A stretch of DNA of 64,000 nucleotides from Streptomyces sp. NBC_01463 (GTDB lineage: Bacteria; Actinomycetota; Actinomycetes; Streptomycetales; Streptomycetaceae), in NCBI GenBank assembly GCA_036227345.1, contig CP109468.1, positions 6,448,001 through 6,512,000 on the forward strand. Reading direction: 5' to 3'. Below the pieces are notes generated by a model. It was not told the DNA's origin and made no database searches. It saw nothing but the letters and a program-made list of their open reading frames with translations. This document shows, one piece after another, positions 53,407 through 61,918 of this stretch (positions are counted from its first letter, which is position 1; every line of letters starts with the position of its first letter). A program made the position numbers and the translations under genes.

Positions 53407-54756
53407 TCAGGCGGCCTCGCGAAGCACTTCGGAATCGCCGGGGGCCGGCCGTACGCCCAGGTCGGAGAGGATGGCCGCGGCGGCGCGGCCGCCCGAGGAC
53501 AGCGCGCCCTGGACCGTGCCGGTGTCGCGGTGGTCACCGCACACGTACAGGCCCGCGAGCAGCCGGACCGGCCGCTGCGGATCGTGCGGGGACACCATCG
53601 CGGGCACCGCCTCCGGATCGTGGTGGACGGCCAGGAGCTCCCAGTCGTCGGTGGGCACGCCGTAGAGCCCGGCCAGCTGGGCGCGGACCGTGCGGTCCAG
53701 ATCGGTCGGCGGGGTGCCGAGCACCGTCGAGCTGATCAGCGTCCGGCCGTGCGGTGCGCGCGCCGGGTCGACCGCGCTCATCACCGCGGTGTGCGCGACC
53801 GGACCCGACCGGTCGGCGTCCAGCAGCAGCGAGGCGCCCGTCGGCGGGGGAGCGGGGGCGGTGTGGTGGACCACCGTCACCGGGTGGAAGGGCGGCACCC
53901 GCAGACCGGGCAGCAGCTCGGCCGCGGCGCCCGCACCGGTCGCCAGCAGCAGGGAGCGGCAGCCCAGTTCGCCGTGCTCCTTGGTGCGCACCGAGGTGAT
54001 GTCGGCCGCCGTGACGTGCACGCCCGTCCGTACCGTGCCGGGCGGCAGCGCCGCCGCGAGCAGGTCGGGCAGCGTGACCGACCCCCCCTCCGGGACACAG
54101 AGCCGGCCGCTCGCGTAGCCACGCAGGGCGAGGTCGGCGCACCGGCTCGACGTGATGAGCCCGGGGTCGCTGAGGAGCGCGGTGAGCAGCGGGCGCACGA
54201 AGCCGTTGAGCGTCCGTGCGGACAGGCCGCGGCCGGACAGGGCGTCGAGCGCGGCCCGTTCGGGCCGGGCCAGGACGCGGGCCCGGGGCGCGGCCGCCAG
54301 CCGGGCCAGCGCCACGCCGAGCCGGGCCTGGTCGATCGCCCCGCCCATGGCCCCGGTGAGGGCGCCGCCCGCCGGTGACCGGGGGGCGCTCGCGAGGGCG
54401 CGTGCCGCCTTGAGTGCGCCCCGCGCGCTGCGCGAGCCCCTGGTGCCGCGGACCTCCCCGGTCCGGTGGCGGCGGCCCTCGCTGTGGACCAGCACGCCGG
54501 GATCGAAGTTCCGCAGGACGAGTCCTTCGAGTCCGGGCGTCGCGTAGAGCTCCGGATACGAGGTGGTGAGGAGCGGTCCGATGTGATCGAGCCGGAACCC
54601 GTCCACCTCGTCGGTCATCATCCGGCCGCCGACCCGGGGGCCGGCCTCCAGGACGCTGACACTCACTCCCGCACCGGTCAGCCGGTGGGCCGCTGACAGG
54701 CCGGCTATCCCGGCCCCGATGATGACGACGTCCGCGTGGTGTGCCGTGCTGAGCAC
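53407..54756 (-). CDS. FAD-dependent amine-oxidase-like protein
   Basis: A 449-residue flavin oxidoreductase related to protoporphyrinogen oxidase and phytoene desaturase. The dinucleotide motif is VVIIGAGIAGLSAAHRL with Glu of LEAGPRVGGRM. CGDHRDTGTVQGALSSGGRAAA at the end contacts the FAD. The substrate is not predictable. I use the GTG at 54756, preceded by GGGGAGGGG, which drops 16 implausible residues of the longer frame. It lies 191 bases after the epimerase gene on the same strand, past a hairpin, so it probably has its own promoter. Confidence 0.87.
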   Translation of the reverse strand: MLSTAHHADVVIIGAGIAGLSAAHRLTGAGVSVSVLEAGPRVGGRMMTDEVDGFRLDHIGPLLTTSYPELYATPGLEGLVLRNFDPGVLVHSEGRRHRTGEVRGTRGSRSARGALKAARALASAPRSPAGGALTGAMGGAIDQARLGVALARLAAAPRARVLARPERAALDALSGRGLSARTLNGFVRPLLTALLSDPGLITSSRCADLALRGYASGRLCVPEGGSVTLPDLLAAALPPGTVRTGVHVTAADITSVRTKEHGELGCRSLLLATGAGAAAELLPGLRVPPFHPVTVVHHTAPAPPPTGASLLLDADRSGPVAHTAVMSAVDPARAPHGRTLISSTVLGTPPTDLDRTVRAQLAGLYGVPTDDWELLAVHHDPEAVPAMVSPHDPQRPVRLLAGLYVCGDHRDTGTVQGALSSGGRAAAAILSDLGVRPAPGDSEVLREAA

Positions 54757-54849
54757 GTGCCCCTCCCCGAGTCGGCGCAACTGGTGGGAGGCTCTTGCCC
54801 TCAACAGGCCACCGGAATGCGTGAGTTCGCCATGAGGCTAGGAGTGTGG

Positions 54850-54878
54850 CGGGATCGCGCGCAGTCGCGCGCGTCCCG
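54850..54878 (-). terminator. Hairpin after the epimerase gene
   Basis: CGGGA-GCGCGC and GCGCGC-TCCCG arms (54850-54878) around loop AGTC with small bulges. Confidence 0.6.
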
Positions 54879-54947
54879 GAGCACCGGTGCACGGGGTCGC
54901 ACGGCTGTCCGCGTCGGACGGCGGTGGAGCGGGGCGGGGCGTACGGG

Positions 54948-55847
54948 TCAGCGCAGGGCCGCGCGGATCGCGGCGTCGACCCCGGGGAAGGCGAAGGCGA
55001 ACCCCGAGTCCAGCAGCCGCCCCGGCAGCACCCGCTGACTGCCCAGCACGTCCTCGGCGAAGTCGCCGAGCGCGATCCGCAGCGCCGGCGCGGGAGCGGT
55101 GAACAGCGTCGGCCGGCGCAGCACCCGGCCCATCGCCGCCGTCACCTCGCCGTTGGTGACGGGGGAGGGGCCGGTCAGATTCACCGCCCCGGACAGCTCC
55201 GGGGTGTCGAGGATGTGCCGCAGGGCCGCGATGTGGTCGTGCAGCGCGATGAAGCTCCAGTACTGCCGCCCGTTGCCCATCCGCCCGCCGAGCCCGGCGC
55301 GGAACAGCGGGAAGAGCCGGCCCCAGGCGCCGCCCTCACGGGCGACGACGAGCCCGGTCCGGGCGTGCACGGTCCGCACCCCGGCCTCCTCGGCCGCGGC
55401 GGTGGCCTCCTCCCACTCCACGCACACCGACGGCAGGAACCCGTCACCGGGCGGCGCGCCCTCGTCGACCGCCCGGTCCCCGGTGTCGCCGTAGAAGCCG
55501 ATCGCGGACCCGGACAGCAGCACCTTCGGCGGGACGTCGAGCGAGGCGACGGCGTCGGCGATCGCTGCCGTGCCCAGCACCCGGCTGTCCCGGATCTCCC
55601 GCTTGTACGCCTCGGTCCAGCGGTGGTCGCCCACCCCGGCCCCAGCGAGATGGACGACGGCGTCGCAGCCCACCAGTCCGGCCACGTCCACATGGCCCCG
55701 CTTCGGGTCCCACTCCACCTCGTCGCCGGACCGCGCCGGGCGCCGGACGAGCCGGACCACCTCGTGCCCGTCGGTCCGCAGCGAGCGCACCAGCGCCGCT
55801 CCGATGAGTCCGGTCGATCCGGTGACAGCGATACGGGAGTGCGGCAT
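54948..55847 (-). CDS. TIGR01777-type NAD-dependent epimerase/dehydratase-like protein
   Basis: A 299-residue extended short-chain dehydrogenase-like protein. The Rossmann motif is RIAVTGSTGLIGAALVRSL. WDPKRGHVD, AVVHLAGAGVGDHRW, SGSAIGFYGDTGD and VNLTGPSPVTNGE are hallmarks of the YfcH/TIGR01777 family, whose enzymatic reaction is unknown. The canonical catalytic YxxxK reads GFYGD here without the Lys, as in the family. ATG 55847 is used; ATG three codons earlier is possible. It is divergent from a GNAT gene. Confidence 0.9.
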   Translation of the reverse strand: MPHSRIAVTGSTGLIGAALVRSLRTDGHEVVRLVRRPARSGDEVEWDPKRGHVDVAGLVGCDAVVHLAGAGVGDHRWTEAYKREIRDSRVLGTAAIADAVASLDVPPKVLLSGSAIGFYGDTGDRAVDEGAPPGDGFLPSVCVEWEEATAAAEEAGVRTVHARTGLVVAREGGAWGRLFPLFRAGLGGRMGNGRQYWSFIALHDHIAALRHILDTPELSGAVNLTGPSPVTNGEVTAAMGRVLRRPTLFTAPAPALRIALGDFAEDVLGSQRVLPGRLLDSGFAFAFPGVDAAIRAALR

Positions 55848-55902
55848 GGGACCCATCCTGCCCCATGTCCCCCGGAGTACGGGGCGTGGCACAGTGACGG
55901 CC

Positions 55903-56430
55903 ATGGCTGAGTCCCCCGACCTCCCCCTGCCCCTCGTCCGCCCCGCGGTCCTCGACGACGGCCCCGCCCTCGGGGAGCTCGACCGGAGCACCTGGTCGAC
56001 GCTGCACGCCGTGCAGCCGCGCCCGCAGCCGCCGTACGAGCCGTTCTTCGACGACCGGCACCGGCCGCAGGACGTCCTGGTGGCCGAAGCGGTGAACCCG
56101 GCGGGCGAGACGGTCGTCGCCGGGTACGTCCGCGTCGTGCCGCCCACGCCACTGGCCTGCAACGCGCACGTCCGGCAGATACAGGGGCTCGCCGTGGCCG
56201 GCTGGGCGCGCGGCCGGGGGCTGGGCCGCACGCTGCTGGACGCCGCGTGCCGGGCGGCGCGCCGCCAGGGCGCGAACCGGATCACCCTGCGGGTGCTGGG
56301 GCACAACGCGCCCGCCCGTGCGCTGTACGAGGACCGGGGGTTCGCCGTCGAGGGCGTCCTGCCCGGCGAGTTCTTCCTCGGCGGGCGTTACGTGGACGAC
56401 GTGATGATGGGCCGCCCGCTAGGCCCGTGA
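55903..56430 (+). CDS. GNAT acetyltransferase
   Basis: A 175-residue GNAT protein. The N-terminus LPLVRPAVLDDGPALGELD is the first strand, the acetyl-CoA loop is GWARGRGLGRTLLDAA, and VLGHNAPARALYEDRGFAVEG is the C-terminal core. It resembles ribosomal-protein or small-molecule N-acetyltransferases, but the substrate is unknown. It converges with the DUF4240 gene (34 bases). Confidence 0.88.
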   Translation: MAESPDLPLPLVRPAVLDDGPALGELDRSTWSTLHAVQPRPQPPYEPFFDDRHRPQDVLVAEAVNPAGETVVAGYVRVVPPTPLACNAHVRQIQGLAVAGWARGRGLGRTLLDAACRAARRQGANRITLRVLGHNAPARALYEDRGFAVEGVLPGEFFLGGRYVDDVMMGRPLGP

Positions 56431-56464
56431 CCGGGGCGGCGGCCGGGGCCGGTCCGCCCGCGGC

Positions 56465-56986
56465 TCAACCGGCGCCGAACCGCTGCCACAGCGCGGGCAG
56501 CCGCGCCGCCAGGGCCGCGTCGTCCTCGAAGCCGATGGGGGTGCCCTCCGGCTCGGCGGCCTGCGGCGGCAGCCCGAGATCAGGCGTGACGACCCCGGTG
56601 AGCTGCTCGTACGCCTCGTCGGCCGCGTAGCCCAGCTCCTCCGCGTCCCCGTCCATCTCCTCGTCGAAGTCGTCGAGGAGTTCGGCCAGGCTGTCCGGAT
56701 CGTGCACCGCGCCCTCGAAGAGCTCACGGCCCTGGCCGATCAGCCAGCAGCGGAAGTAGTCGAAGGCGTCGTCGCTCGCGCCGCCGAGCAGCACACTGGC
56801 GGCGGCCCACAGGTCCCAGCGGTACGCGCGGTTGTAGCGGGCCTCGAAGTGCCGGGCGAAGTCCAGCACGGAATCGGGATCGAGCTGCACCAGCCGTTCG
56901 ACGAGCAGGTCGGCATGGTCCTCGGGGTCGCCGTCGGCGGCCTCGCGGGTGCTGTCGATGAGCTCCCAGAATTCCGTCTCGTCCAT
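56465..56986 (-). CDS. DUF4240 protein
   Basis: A 173-residue acidic protein with the DUF4240 pattern: MDETEFWELIDSTR at the start, then RAYRWDLWAAASVLLGGASDDAFDYFRCWLIGQG (quoted in two linked parts in the source: RWDLWAAA and DDAFDYFRCWLIGQG). The family has no known activity, is common in actinobacteria and is often near toxin or regulatory genes. ATG 56986 is the family start. The gap to the WYL regulator upstream is 60 bases; the two may be co-transcribed. Confidence 0.85.
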   Translation of the reverse strand: MDETEFWELIDSTREAADGDPEDHADLLVERLVQLDPDSVLDFARHFEARYNRAYRWDLWAAASVLLGGASDDAFDYFRCWLIGQGRELFEGAVHDPDSLAELLDDFDEEMDGDAEELGYAADEAYEQLTGVVTPDLGLPPQAAEPEGTPIGFEDDAALAARLPALWQRFGAG

Positions 56987-57046
56987 CACGGGTCCAGCAT
57001 CTGCCCTGGCGGCGGGCGATGCACGCGGAGACACCGAAATGAAGCC

Positions 57047-58027
57047 TTACAGGGGGTCGCGGTAGAGCAGGTGCAGTCGTTCGGCGGCAGCCGCGAACCT
57101 GGTACGCAGTGCGGTCGGCTCCAGCACCTCCAACTCCGGTCCCAGGGCCAGCAGCTGACCGAACGCGACGTCCAGGGACTCGACCGGCAGGGTGACCGTC
57201 ACCCGGCCGTCGGCCGCGGGCGGCCCGGCCCCCTCCAGCGCGTCCTGGGCCGCGACGCGGTCCACGGCGTGCGGAAGCCGGCGCACCCCGGCCTCCGAGA
57301 GCCGCAGCGTCACCTCGGTCCGCAGGATCGACCGGGCGAACTGGGCCGCGCGCTCGTCCCAGAACGCGGGCAGGTCGAAGCCCTCGTCCCGGACGAACCG
57401 GCTGTCCGAAACGGTCACGTCCGTGAAGCGGTCGATCCGGTAGACCCGGAAGTCGTCCTCCGCACGGGCGCACAGATACCAGACCCCGGCCTTGAGGACG
57501 AGCCCGTACGGTGCCAGCTCCCGCTCCACCTCGGCGTCACGGCCGGCCCGCCGGTAGCGGGCGCGGACCGTCCGGTCGTCCCACACGGCCTCGGCCACGA
57601 CGGGCAGGAGCTCCGGAGTGACCGGCTCCTGGTACCAGCCGGGCGCGTCCAGGTGGAAGCGCCGGGCGGCGCCCGCGGAGGCGTCCCGCAGGGAGGGCAG
57701 CAGGGCCGCCGAGACCTTGAGCCGGGCGGCGGAACCGGCGTCGGCCAGACCCATCTCGCGCAGGGCGGAGGGCAGACCGGAGAGGAAGAGCGCCTCGGCC
57801 TCGTCCCGGGCCAGCCCGGTGAGCCCGGTGCGGTAACCGCCGACGAGCCGGTACCCGCCCGCACGGCCCCGCTCCGCGTAGACGGGGATCCCGGCCTCGG
57901 AGAGCGCCTGGGCGTCCCGGGTGACGGTCCGCTCCGACACCTGGAGCTCATGGGCGAGCTCGGCGGCGGTCATGGCGGTACGGGACTGCAGGAGCAGCAC
58001 CATTCGGATGAGGCGGGCAGCGCGCAT
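57047..58027 (-). CDS. WYL-domain transcriptional regulator
   Basis: A 326-residue regulator with an N-terminal DeoR-like helix-turn-helix (MTAAELAHELQVSERTVTRDAQALSEAG) and a wing GRAGGYRL. The WYL-type effector domain follows (LAPYGLVLKAGVWYLCARAEDDFRVYRIDR, in which the WYL triad reads W-Y-L) and a C-terminal extension. WYL domains bind nucleotides or nucleic acid and often control stress or phage-defence genes. No defence genes are next to it. ATG 58027 is a clean start. Confidence 0.9.
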   Translation of the reverse strand: MRAARLIRMVLLLQSRTAMTAAELAHELQVSERTVTRDAQALSEAGIPVYAERGRAGGYRLVGGYRTGLTGLARDEAEALFLSGLPSALREMGLADAGSAARLKVSAALLPSLRDASAGAARRFHLDAPGWYQEPVTPELLPVVAEAVWDDRTVRARYRRAGRDAEVERELAPYGLVLKAGVWYLCARAEDDFRVYRIDRFTDVTVSDSRFVRDEGFDLPAFWDERAAQFARSILRTEVTLRLSEAGVRRLPHAVDRVAAQDALEGAGPPAADGRVTVTLPVESLDVAFGQLLALGPELEVLEPTALRTRFAAAAERLHLLYRDPL

Positions 58028-58104
58028 GCGGCCATTGTGGCCGCGGCAGGGGGTGGGTGCGGCGCGGGTCGTCGAGCCGCACAGGAACAGCGCTCAGTTG
58101 TGCA

Positions 58105-58132
58105 AAATCAAGCCCGTCCGGCGCTTGAGGAC
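58105..58132. repeat. Dispersed intergenic repeat copy
   Basis: The stretch from AAAATCAAGCCCG to CTTGAGGAC matches, in reverse, the units at 2744-2787. Confidence 0.65.
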
Positions 58133-58164
58133 AAAGCCGGTGCCGGAGTGGGGCAGATGCATGC

Positions 58165-58203
58165 GGAGGACGGGGCGCGGGAGAGAACCGCGCCCCGTCC
58201 TCC
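58165..58203 (-). terminator. aceE terminator
   Basis: Perfect 16-bp arms (58165-58180 and 58188-58203) with a 7-base loop, just after the aceE stop. Confidence 0.85.
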
Positions 58204-58209
58204 GGGCCG

Positions 58210-60879
58210 TCAGAGCCCGTACCGCTCCCGGGCCTCCTTGACCGCAGACGCCGGCACCTCACCGCGGCGGGCCAGCTGGGCCAGGGCCGCGACCACGATC
58301 GACTGGGCGTCGACGCCGAAGTGGCGGCGGGCCGCGTCACGGGTGTCGGAGATACCGAAGCCGTCCGTGCCGAGCGAGGTCCAGTCCTGCTCCACCCACT
58401 GGCTGATCTGGTCCGGCACCTGGCGCATCCAGTCGCTGACCGCGAGGACCGGACCCGGTGCGCCTTCCAGCGCCTGGGTCACGTACGGCGTCCGCAGCTC
58501 ACCGCGGAGCAGCGCCTCGTCGCACTCCAGCGCGTCCCGGCGCAGCTCGCCCCACGAGGTGGCGGACCAGACGTCGGCCGTGACACCCCAGTCCGCGGCC
58601 AGCAGCTCCTGGGCCTCCAGGGCCCAGTGGATCGCCGTACCCGAGGCCAGCAGCTGGGCGCGCGGCGCGTCCGCCTTCGCGGGCGTGCCCTCCTTGAAGC
58701 GGTAGAGGCCCTTGAGGATGCCCTCCTCGATGCCTTCCGGCATCGCGGGCTGCGGCTTCGGCTCGTTGTAGACCGTCAGGTAGTAGAAGACGTTCTCGGC
58801 CTCGGGGCCGTACATCCGGCGCAGACCGTCCTGGACGATCACCGCGATCTCGTACGCGAACGCCGGGTCGTAGTTGAGCGACGCCGGGTTCGTGGACGCG
58901 ATCAGGTGCGAGTGGCCGTCCGCGTGCTGGAGGCCCTCGCCGGTCAGCGTGGTGCGGCCCGCCGTGGCGCCGACCACGAAGCCGCGGCCGAGCTGGTCTC
59001 CGAGCTGCCAGAACTGGTCGCCCGTGCGCTGCCAGCCGAACATCGAGTAGAAGATGTAGAACGGGATCATCGGCTCGCCGTGCGTCGCGTACGACGTGGA
59101 GGCGGCGATGAAGTCGGCCATGGCGCCGGCCTCGGTGATGCCCTCGTTGAGGACCTGGCCGTCCTTGGCTTCCTTGTAGTACATCAGCTGGTCGCGGTCG
59201 ACCGGGTCGTACGTCTGGCCCAGCGGCGAGTAGATGCCGGCCGACGGGAACAGCGCCTCCATGCCGAAGGTGCGGGCCTCGTCGGGGACGATCGGAACCC
59301 AGCGCTTGCCGGTCTCCTTGTCCCGCATCAGGTCCTTGGCGAGGCGGACGAAGGCCATCGTGGTGGCCAGCTCCTGCTTGCCGGAACCCTTCTTCAGCGC
59401 GGCGAACGCGCGCTCCTCGGGCTGCGGGAGCGCCACGGCGTGCACCCGGCGGGCCGGGGCGGGACCGCCGAGGGCGGCACGGCGCTCCTGGAGGTAGCGG
59501 ACCTCGGCGGAGTCGGCGCCCGGGTGGCCGTACGGCACCAGGCCCTCGTCCAGCTTCGAGTCCGGGATCGGCAGGTCCAGCAGGTCGCGCATGGCGCGGA
59601 ACTGCTTGCCGTCCAGCTTCTTCATCTGGTGGTTGGCGTTGCGCGACTCGAAGCCCGGGCCGAGCGTGTAGCCCTTCACCGTCTGCGCCAGGATCACCGT
59701 CGGAGCACCCTTGTGCGCCAGCGCCGCGCGGTACGCCGCGTACACCTTGCGGGCCTCGTGGCCGCCGCGCGAGGTGTGGAAGCACTCGGCGATCTTCGCG
59801 TCGGTGAGCAGCTTCGCCAGTTCGGCGAGCGCGGGCTCGGTGCCGAAGAAGTGCTGGCGGATGTAGGCGACGTCGCGGGTGGCGTACGTCTGGAACTGCG
59901 CGTCCGGGACCTCACGGAGCCGGCGCACCAGCGCACCCGTGGTGTCGAGCTGGAACAGCTCGTCCCAGGCGGTGCCCCAGAGCGTCTTGACGACGTTCCA
60001 GCCGGCGCCGCGGAAGGCGCCCTCCAGCTCCTGGACGACCCGGAAGTTGGCGCGGACCGGACCGTCGAGGCGCTGCAGGTTGCAGTTGATGACGAAGGTC
60101 AGGTTGTCGAGCTGCTCGCGCGCCGCGAGGGCGAGGGCCGCGGTCGACTCGGGCTCGTCCATCTCGCCGTCGCCCAGGAAGGCCCAGACGTGCGAGTTCG
60201 ACGTGTCCTTGATGTTGCGGTTGGCCAGGTAGCGGTTGAAGCGCGCCTGGTAGATCGCCGAGAGCGGGCCGAGGCCCATCGACACGGTGGGGAACTCCCA
60301 CAGCCAGGGCAGCCGCCGCGGGTGCGGGTAGGACGGCAGGCCGTCGCCGCCCGCCTCCTGGCGGAAGTTGTCGAGCTGCTGCTCGCTGAGCCGGCCGTCG
60401 AGGAAGGCGCGGGCGTAGATGCCGGGGGAGGCGTGGCCCTGGATGTAGAGCTGGTCGCCGGAGCCGTCCCCCTCCTTGCCGCGGAAGAAGTGGTTGAAGC
60501 CGGTCTCGTACAGCCAGGCCGCCGAGGCGAAGGTGGCGATGTGGCCGCCGACGCCGAAGCGGGAGCCACGGGTGACCATCGCGGCCGCGTTCCAGCGGTT
60601 CCACGCGGTGATCCGGGACTCCATCTCCAGGTCGCCGTCGAAGTCGGGCTCCGCGGCGGTGGGGATGGAGTTGACGTAATCGGTCTCCAGCAGCTTGGGC
60701 AGCGCGAGACCGGCGCCCTCGGCGTGCTGGAGCGAGCGACGCATCAGATACGCGGCGCGGTGCGGGCCCGCGGCCTTGGTGACGGCATCCAGGGAGGCCG
60801 CCCATTCAGCGGTCTCCTCCGGGTCGCGGTCCGGGAGCTGGTCGAGCTCGCTCGGAAGCTTTCCTACGGGGTCGGTCAT
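58210..60879 (-). CDS. aceE: Pyruvate dehydrogenase E1 component (homodimeric)
   Basis: An 889-residue thiamine-diphosphate enzyme that decarboxylates pyruvate and acetylates the lipoyl arm of E2. The thiamine motif is [14 protein letters not shown] to [14 protein letters not shown]. Other signatures are [29 protein letters not shown] and [11 protein letters not shown]. It acts with an E2 (not in the window unless SucB serves) and E3 (lpd, partly present at 63773). GGAAGG precedes the ATG. The terminator is at 58165-58203 and the promoter at 60965-60994. A GntR gene lies upstream. Confidence 0.97.
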   Translation of the reverse strand: MTDPVGKLPSELDQLPDRDPEETAEWAASLDAVTKAAGPHRAAYLMRRSLQHAEGAGLALPKLLETDYVNSIPTAAEPDFDGDLEMESRITAWNRWNAAAMVTRGSRFGVGGHIATFASAAWLYETGFNHFFRGKEGDGSGDQLYIQGHASPGIYARAFLDGRLSEQQLDNFRQEAGGDGLPSYPHPRRLPWLWEFPTVSMGLGPLSAIYQARFNRYLANRNIKDTSNSHVWAFLGDGEMDEPESTAALALAAREQLDNLTFVINCNLQRLDGPVRANFRVVQELEGAFRGAGWNVVKTLWGTAWDELFQLDTTGALVRRLREVPDAQFQTYATRDVAYIRQHFFGTEPALAELAKLLTDAKIAECFHTSRGGHEARKVYAAYRAALAHKGAPTVILAQTVKGYTLGPGFESRNANHQMKKLDGKQFRAMRDLLDLPIPDSKLDEGLVPYGHPGADSAEVRYLQERRAALGGPAPARRVHAVALPQPEERAFAALKKGSGKQELATTMAFVRLAKDLMRDKETGKRWVPIVPDEARTFGMEALFPSAGIYSPLGQTYDPVDRDQLMYYKEAKDGQVLNEGITEAGAMADFIAASTSYATHGEPMIPFYIFYSMFGWQRTGDQFWQLGDQLGRGFVVGATAGRTTLTGEGLQHADGHSHLIASTNPASLNYDPAFAYEIAVIVQDGLRRMYGPEAENVFYYLTVYNEPKPQPAMPEGIEEGILKGLYRFKEGTPAKADAPRAQLLASGTAIHWALEAQELLAADWGVTADVWSATSWGELRRDALECDEALLRGELRTPYVTQALEGAPGPVLAVSDWMRQVPDQISQWVEQDWTSLGTDGFGISDTRDAARRHFGVDAQSIVVAALAQLARRGEVPASAVKEARERYGL

Positions 60880-60964
60880 GATCGCCGCCTTCCGGTGAGG
60901 AGGGGGGTGGAGAAGTCCCTGACTGGCAGGACAGGGCGATGGGGCCGGTGGGCCCGCGGAGTGA

Positions 60965-60994
60965 ACTGTAAGTCGCCGATCGATGATCGATCAA
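60965..60994 (-). promoter_or_regulatory. Possible aceE promoter overlapping GATCGAT repeats
   Basis: TTGATC (complement of 60989-60994), 18 bp, TACAGT (complement of 60965-60970). The near-palindrome GATCGATGATCGATC (60978-60992) covers the spacer and -35, a good place for a repressor such as the neighbouring GntR. Confidence 0.45.
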
Positions 60995-61079
60995 AGGATG
61001 AAAGGCAAAACTTCTCGATATGAAGAAAGTGGCATGCGGTGCCGTGAAACGGGGCACGGAGTGACGGGATTTATCGGTC

Positions 61080-61112
61080 AAAAAGGGCGCCCACCTGCAC
61101 AGGAGAGCGCCC
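61080..61112 (-). terminator. GntR-gene terminator with T tract
   Basis: Minus strand: GGGCGC and GCGCCC arms (61112-61107 and 61090-61085) followed by five T. A true T tract is uncommon in this genome. Confidence 0.65.
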
Positions 61113-61147
61113 CTCGCGACACATGCGCACCGCGGTGCGCGCCGGTC

Positions 61148-61771
61148 TCAGGCGCGCGGTGCGCAGCCGAGCACGTGCGCCTTCACCAGCACCCCGATCT
61201 CCGGGTCCCTCCGCAGGAACGCCTCGATGAGCGCCTCGTGCTCCTCGGCGTACGACTTCTGCACCGTGCCCAGCCAGCGGATCGAGAGCGCGGTGAACAC
61301 CTCGATGCCCAGCCCCTCCCAGGTGTGCAGCAGGACCGCGTTGCCGGCCGCCCGGACCATCTCCCGGTGGAAGCCGACCGTGTGCCGCACCTGTGCCTCG
61401 CCGTCGGCCAGCCGGTCCGCCTCGTACAGCGCGGTCACGTGCGGGGAGAGCAGCGAGCAGTCCTCGCCGAGGCGGTCGGCCGCGAGTTCCGCCGCGATCT
61501 GCTCCAGGCCGGCCCGGACCGGGTAGCTCTCCTCCAGATCGGCCGCGGTGAGGTTGCGGACCCGGACGCCCTTGTTGGGTGCCGACTCGATCAGCCGGAG
61601 CGTCTCCAGCTCCCGCAGCGCCTCGCGCACGGGCGTCTGGCTGACCTCCAGCTCGGTGGCGATGCGCCGCTCCACGATCCGCTCGCCCGGCTTCCAGCGC
61701 CCGCTGACGATCCCGTCCACGATGTGCTCGCGGATCTGTTCGCGCAGCGAGTGGACGACGGGCGGGGTCAT
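61148..61771 (-). CDS. GntR-family (FCD-type) regulator
   Basis: A 207-residue GntR-type regulator. The winged helix-turn-helix contains GERIVERRIATELEVSQTPVREALRELETLRLIE, and the C-terminal all-helical FCD domain contains HREMVRAAGN and LIEAFLRRDPEIG. The usual metal-binding pattern (Asp, His, His) is only partly visible. I start at ATG 61771 because GAAGGAG precedes it; the open frame upstream is non-similar. It sits between sucB/lpd and aceE and probably regulates aceE. The palindrome TGTCTAGACA (61837-61846) is a likely own operator. Confidence 0.85.
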   Translation of the reverse strand: MTPPVVHSLREQIREHIVDGIVSGRWKPGERIVERRIATELEVSQTPVREALRELETLRLIESAPNKGVRVRNLTAADLEESYPVRAGLEQIAAELAADRLGEDCSLLSPHVTALYEADRLADGEAQVRHTVGFHREMVRAAGNAVLLHTWEGLGIEVFTALSIRWLGTVQKSYAEEHEALIEAFLRRDPEIGVLVKAHVLGCAPRA

Positions 61772-61836
61772 GAGTGGCTCCTTCGGGGCAAACCGGTGCT
61801 GCCTGCACCAACTCGGCGGCCGGAGCGACCGGTGGT

Positions 61837-61846
61837 GTCTAGACAA
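61837..61846. promoter_or_regulatory. Candidate GntR operator
   Basis: TGTCTAGACA is a perfect 10-bp palindrome 66 bases before the gntR start. FadR-subgroup GntR proteins favour TGT-n-ACA sites like this. Confidence 0.55.
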
Positions 61847-61851
61847 TACGG

Positions 61852-61892
61852 CGGCGCCCCCGCCCGGGAGTGTTCCGGACGGGGGCGCCGCT
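61852..61892 (-). terminator. sucB terminator
   Basis: Perfect 12-bp arms GCGGCGCCCCCG (61852-61863) and CGGGGGCGCCGC (61881-61892), loop of 17 bases. Confidence 0.8.
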
Positions 61893-61918
61893 GGTGAGGC
61901 TGGTTACAGCCGCGGTGC

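Noticed and set aside
49526..53665. Plus-strand ORF of 1379 codons through lipA, lipB and beyond
   Set aside because: It crosses lipA and lipB, whose minus-strand motifs are unambiguous, and it has no domains.
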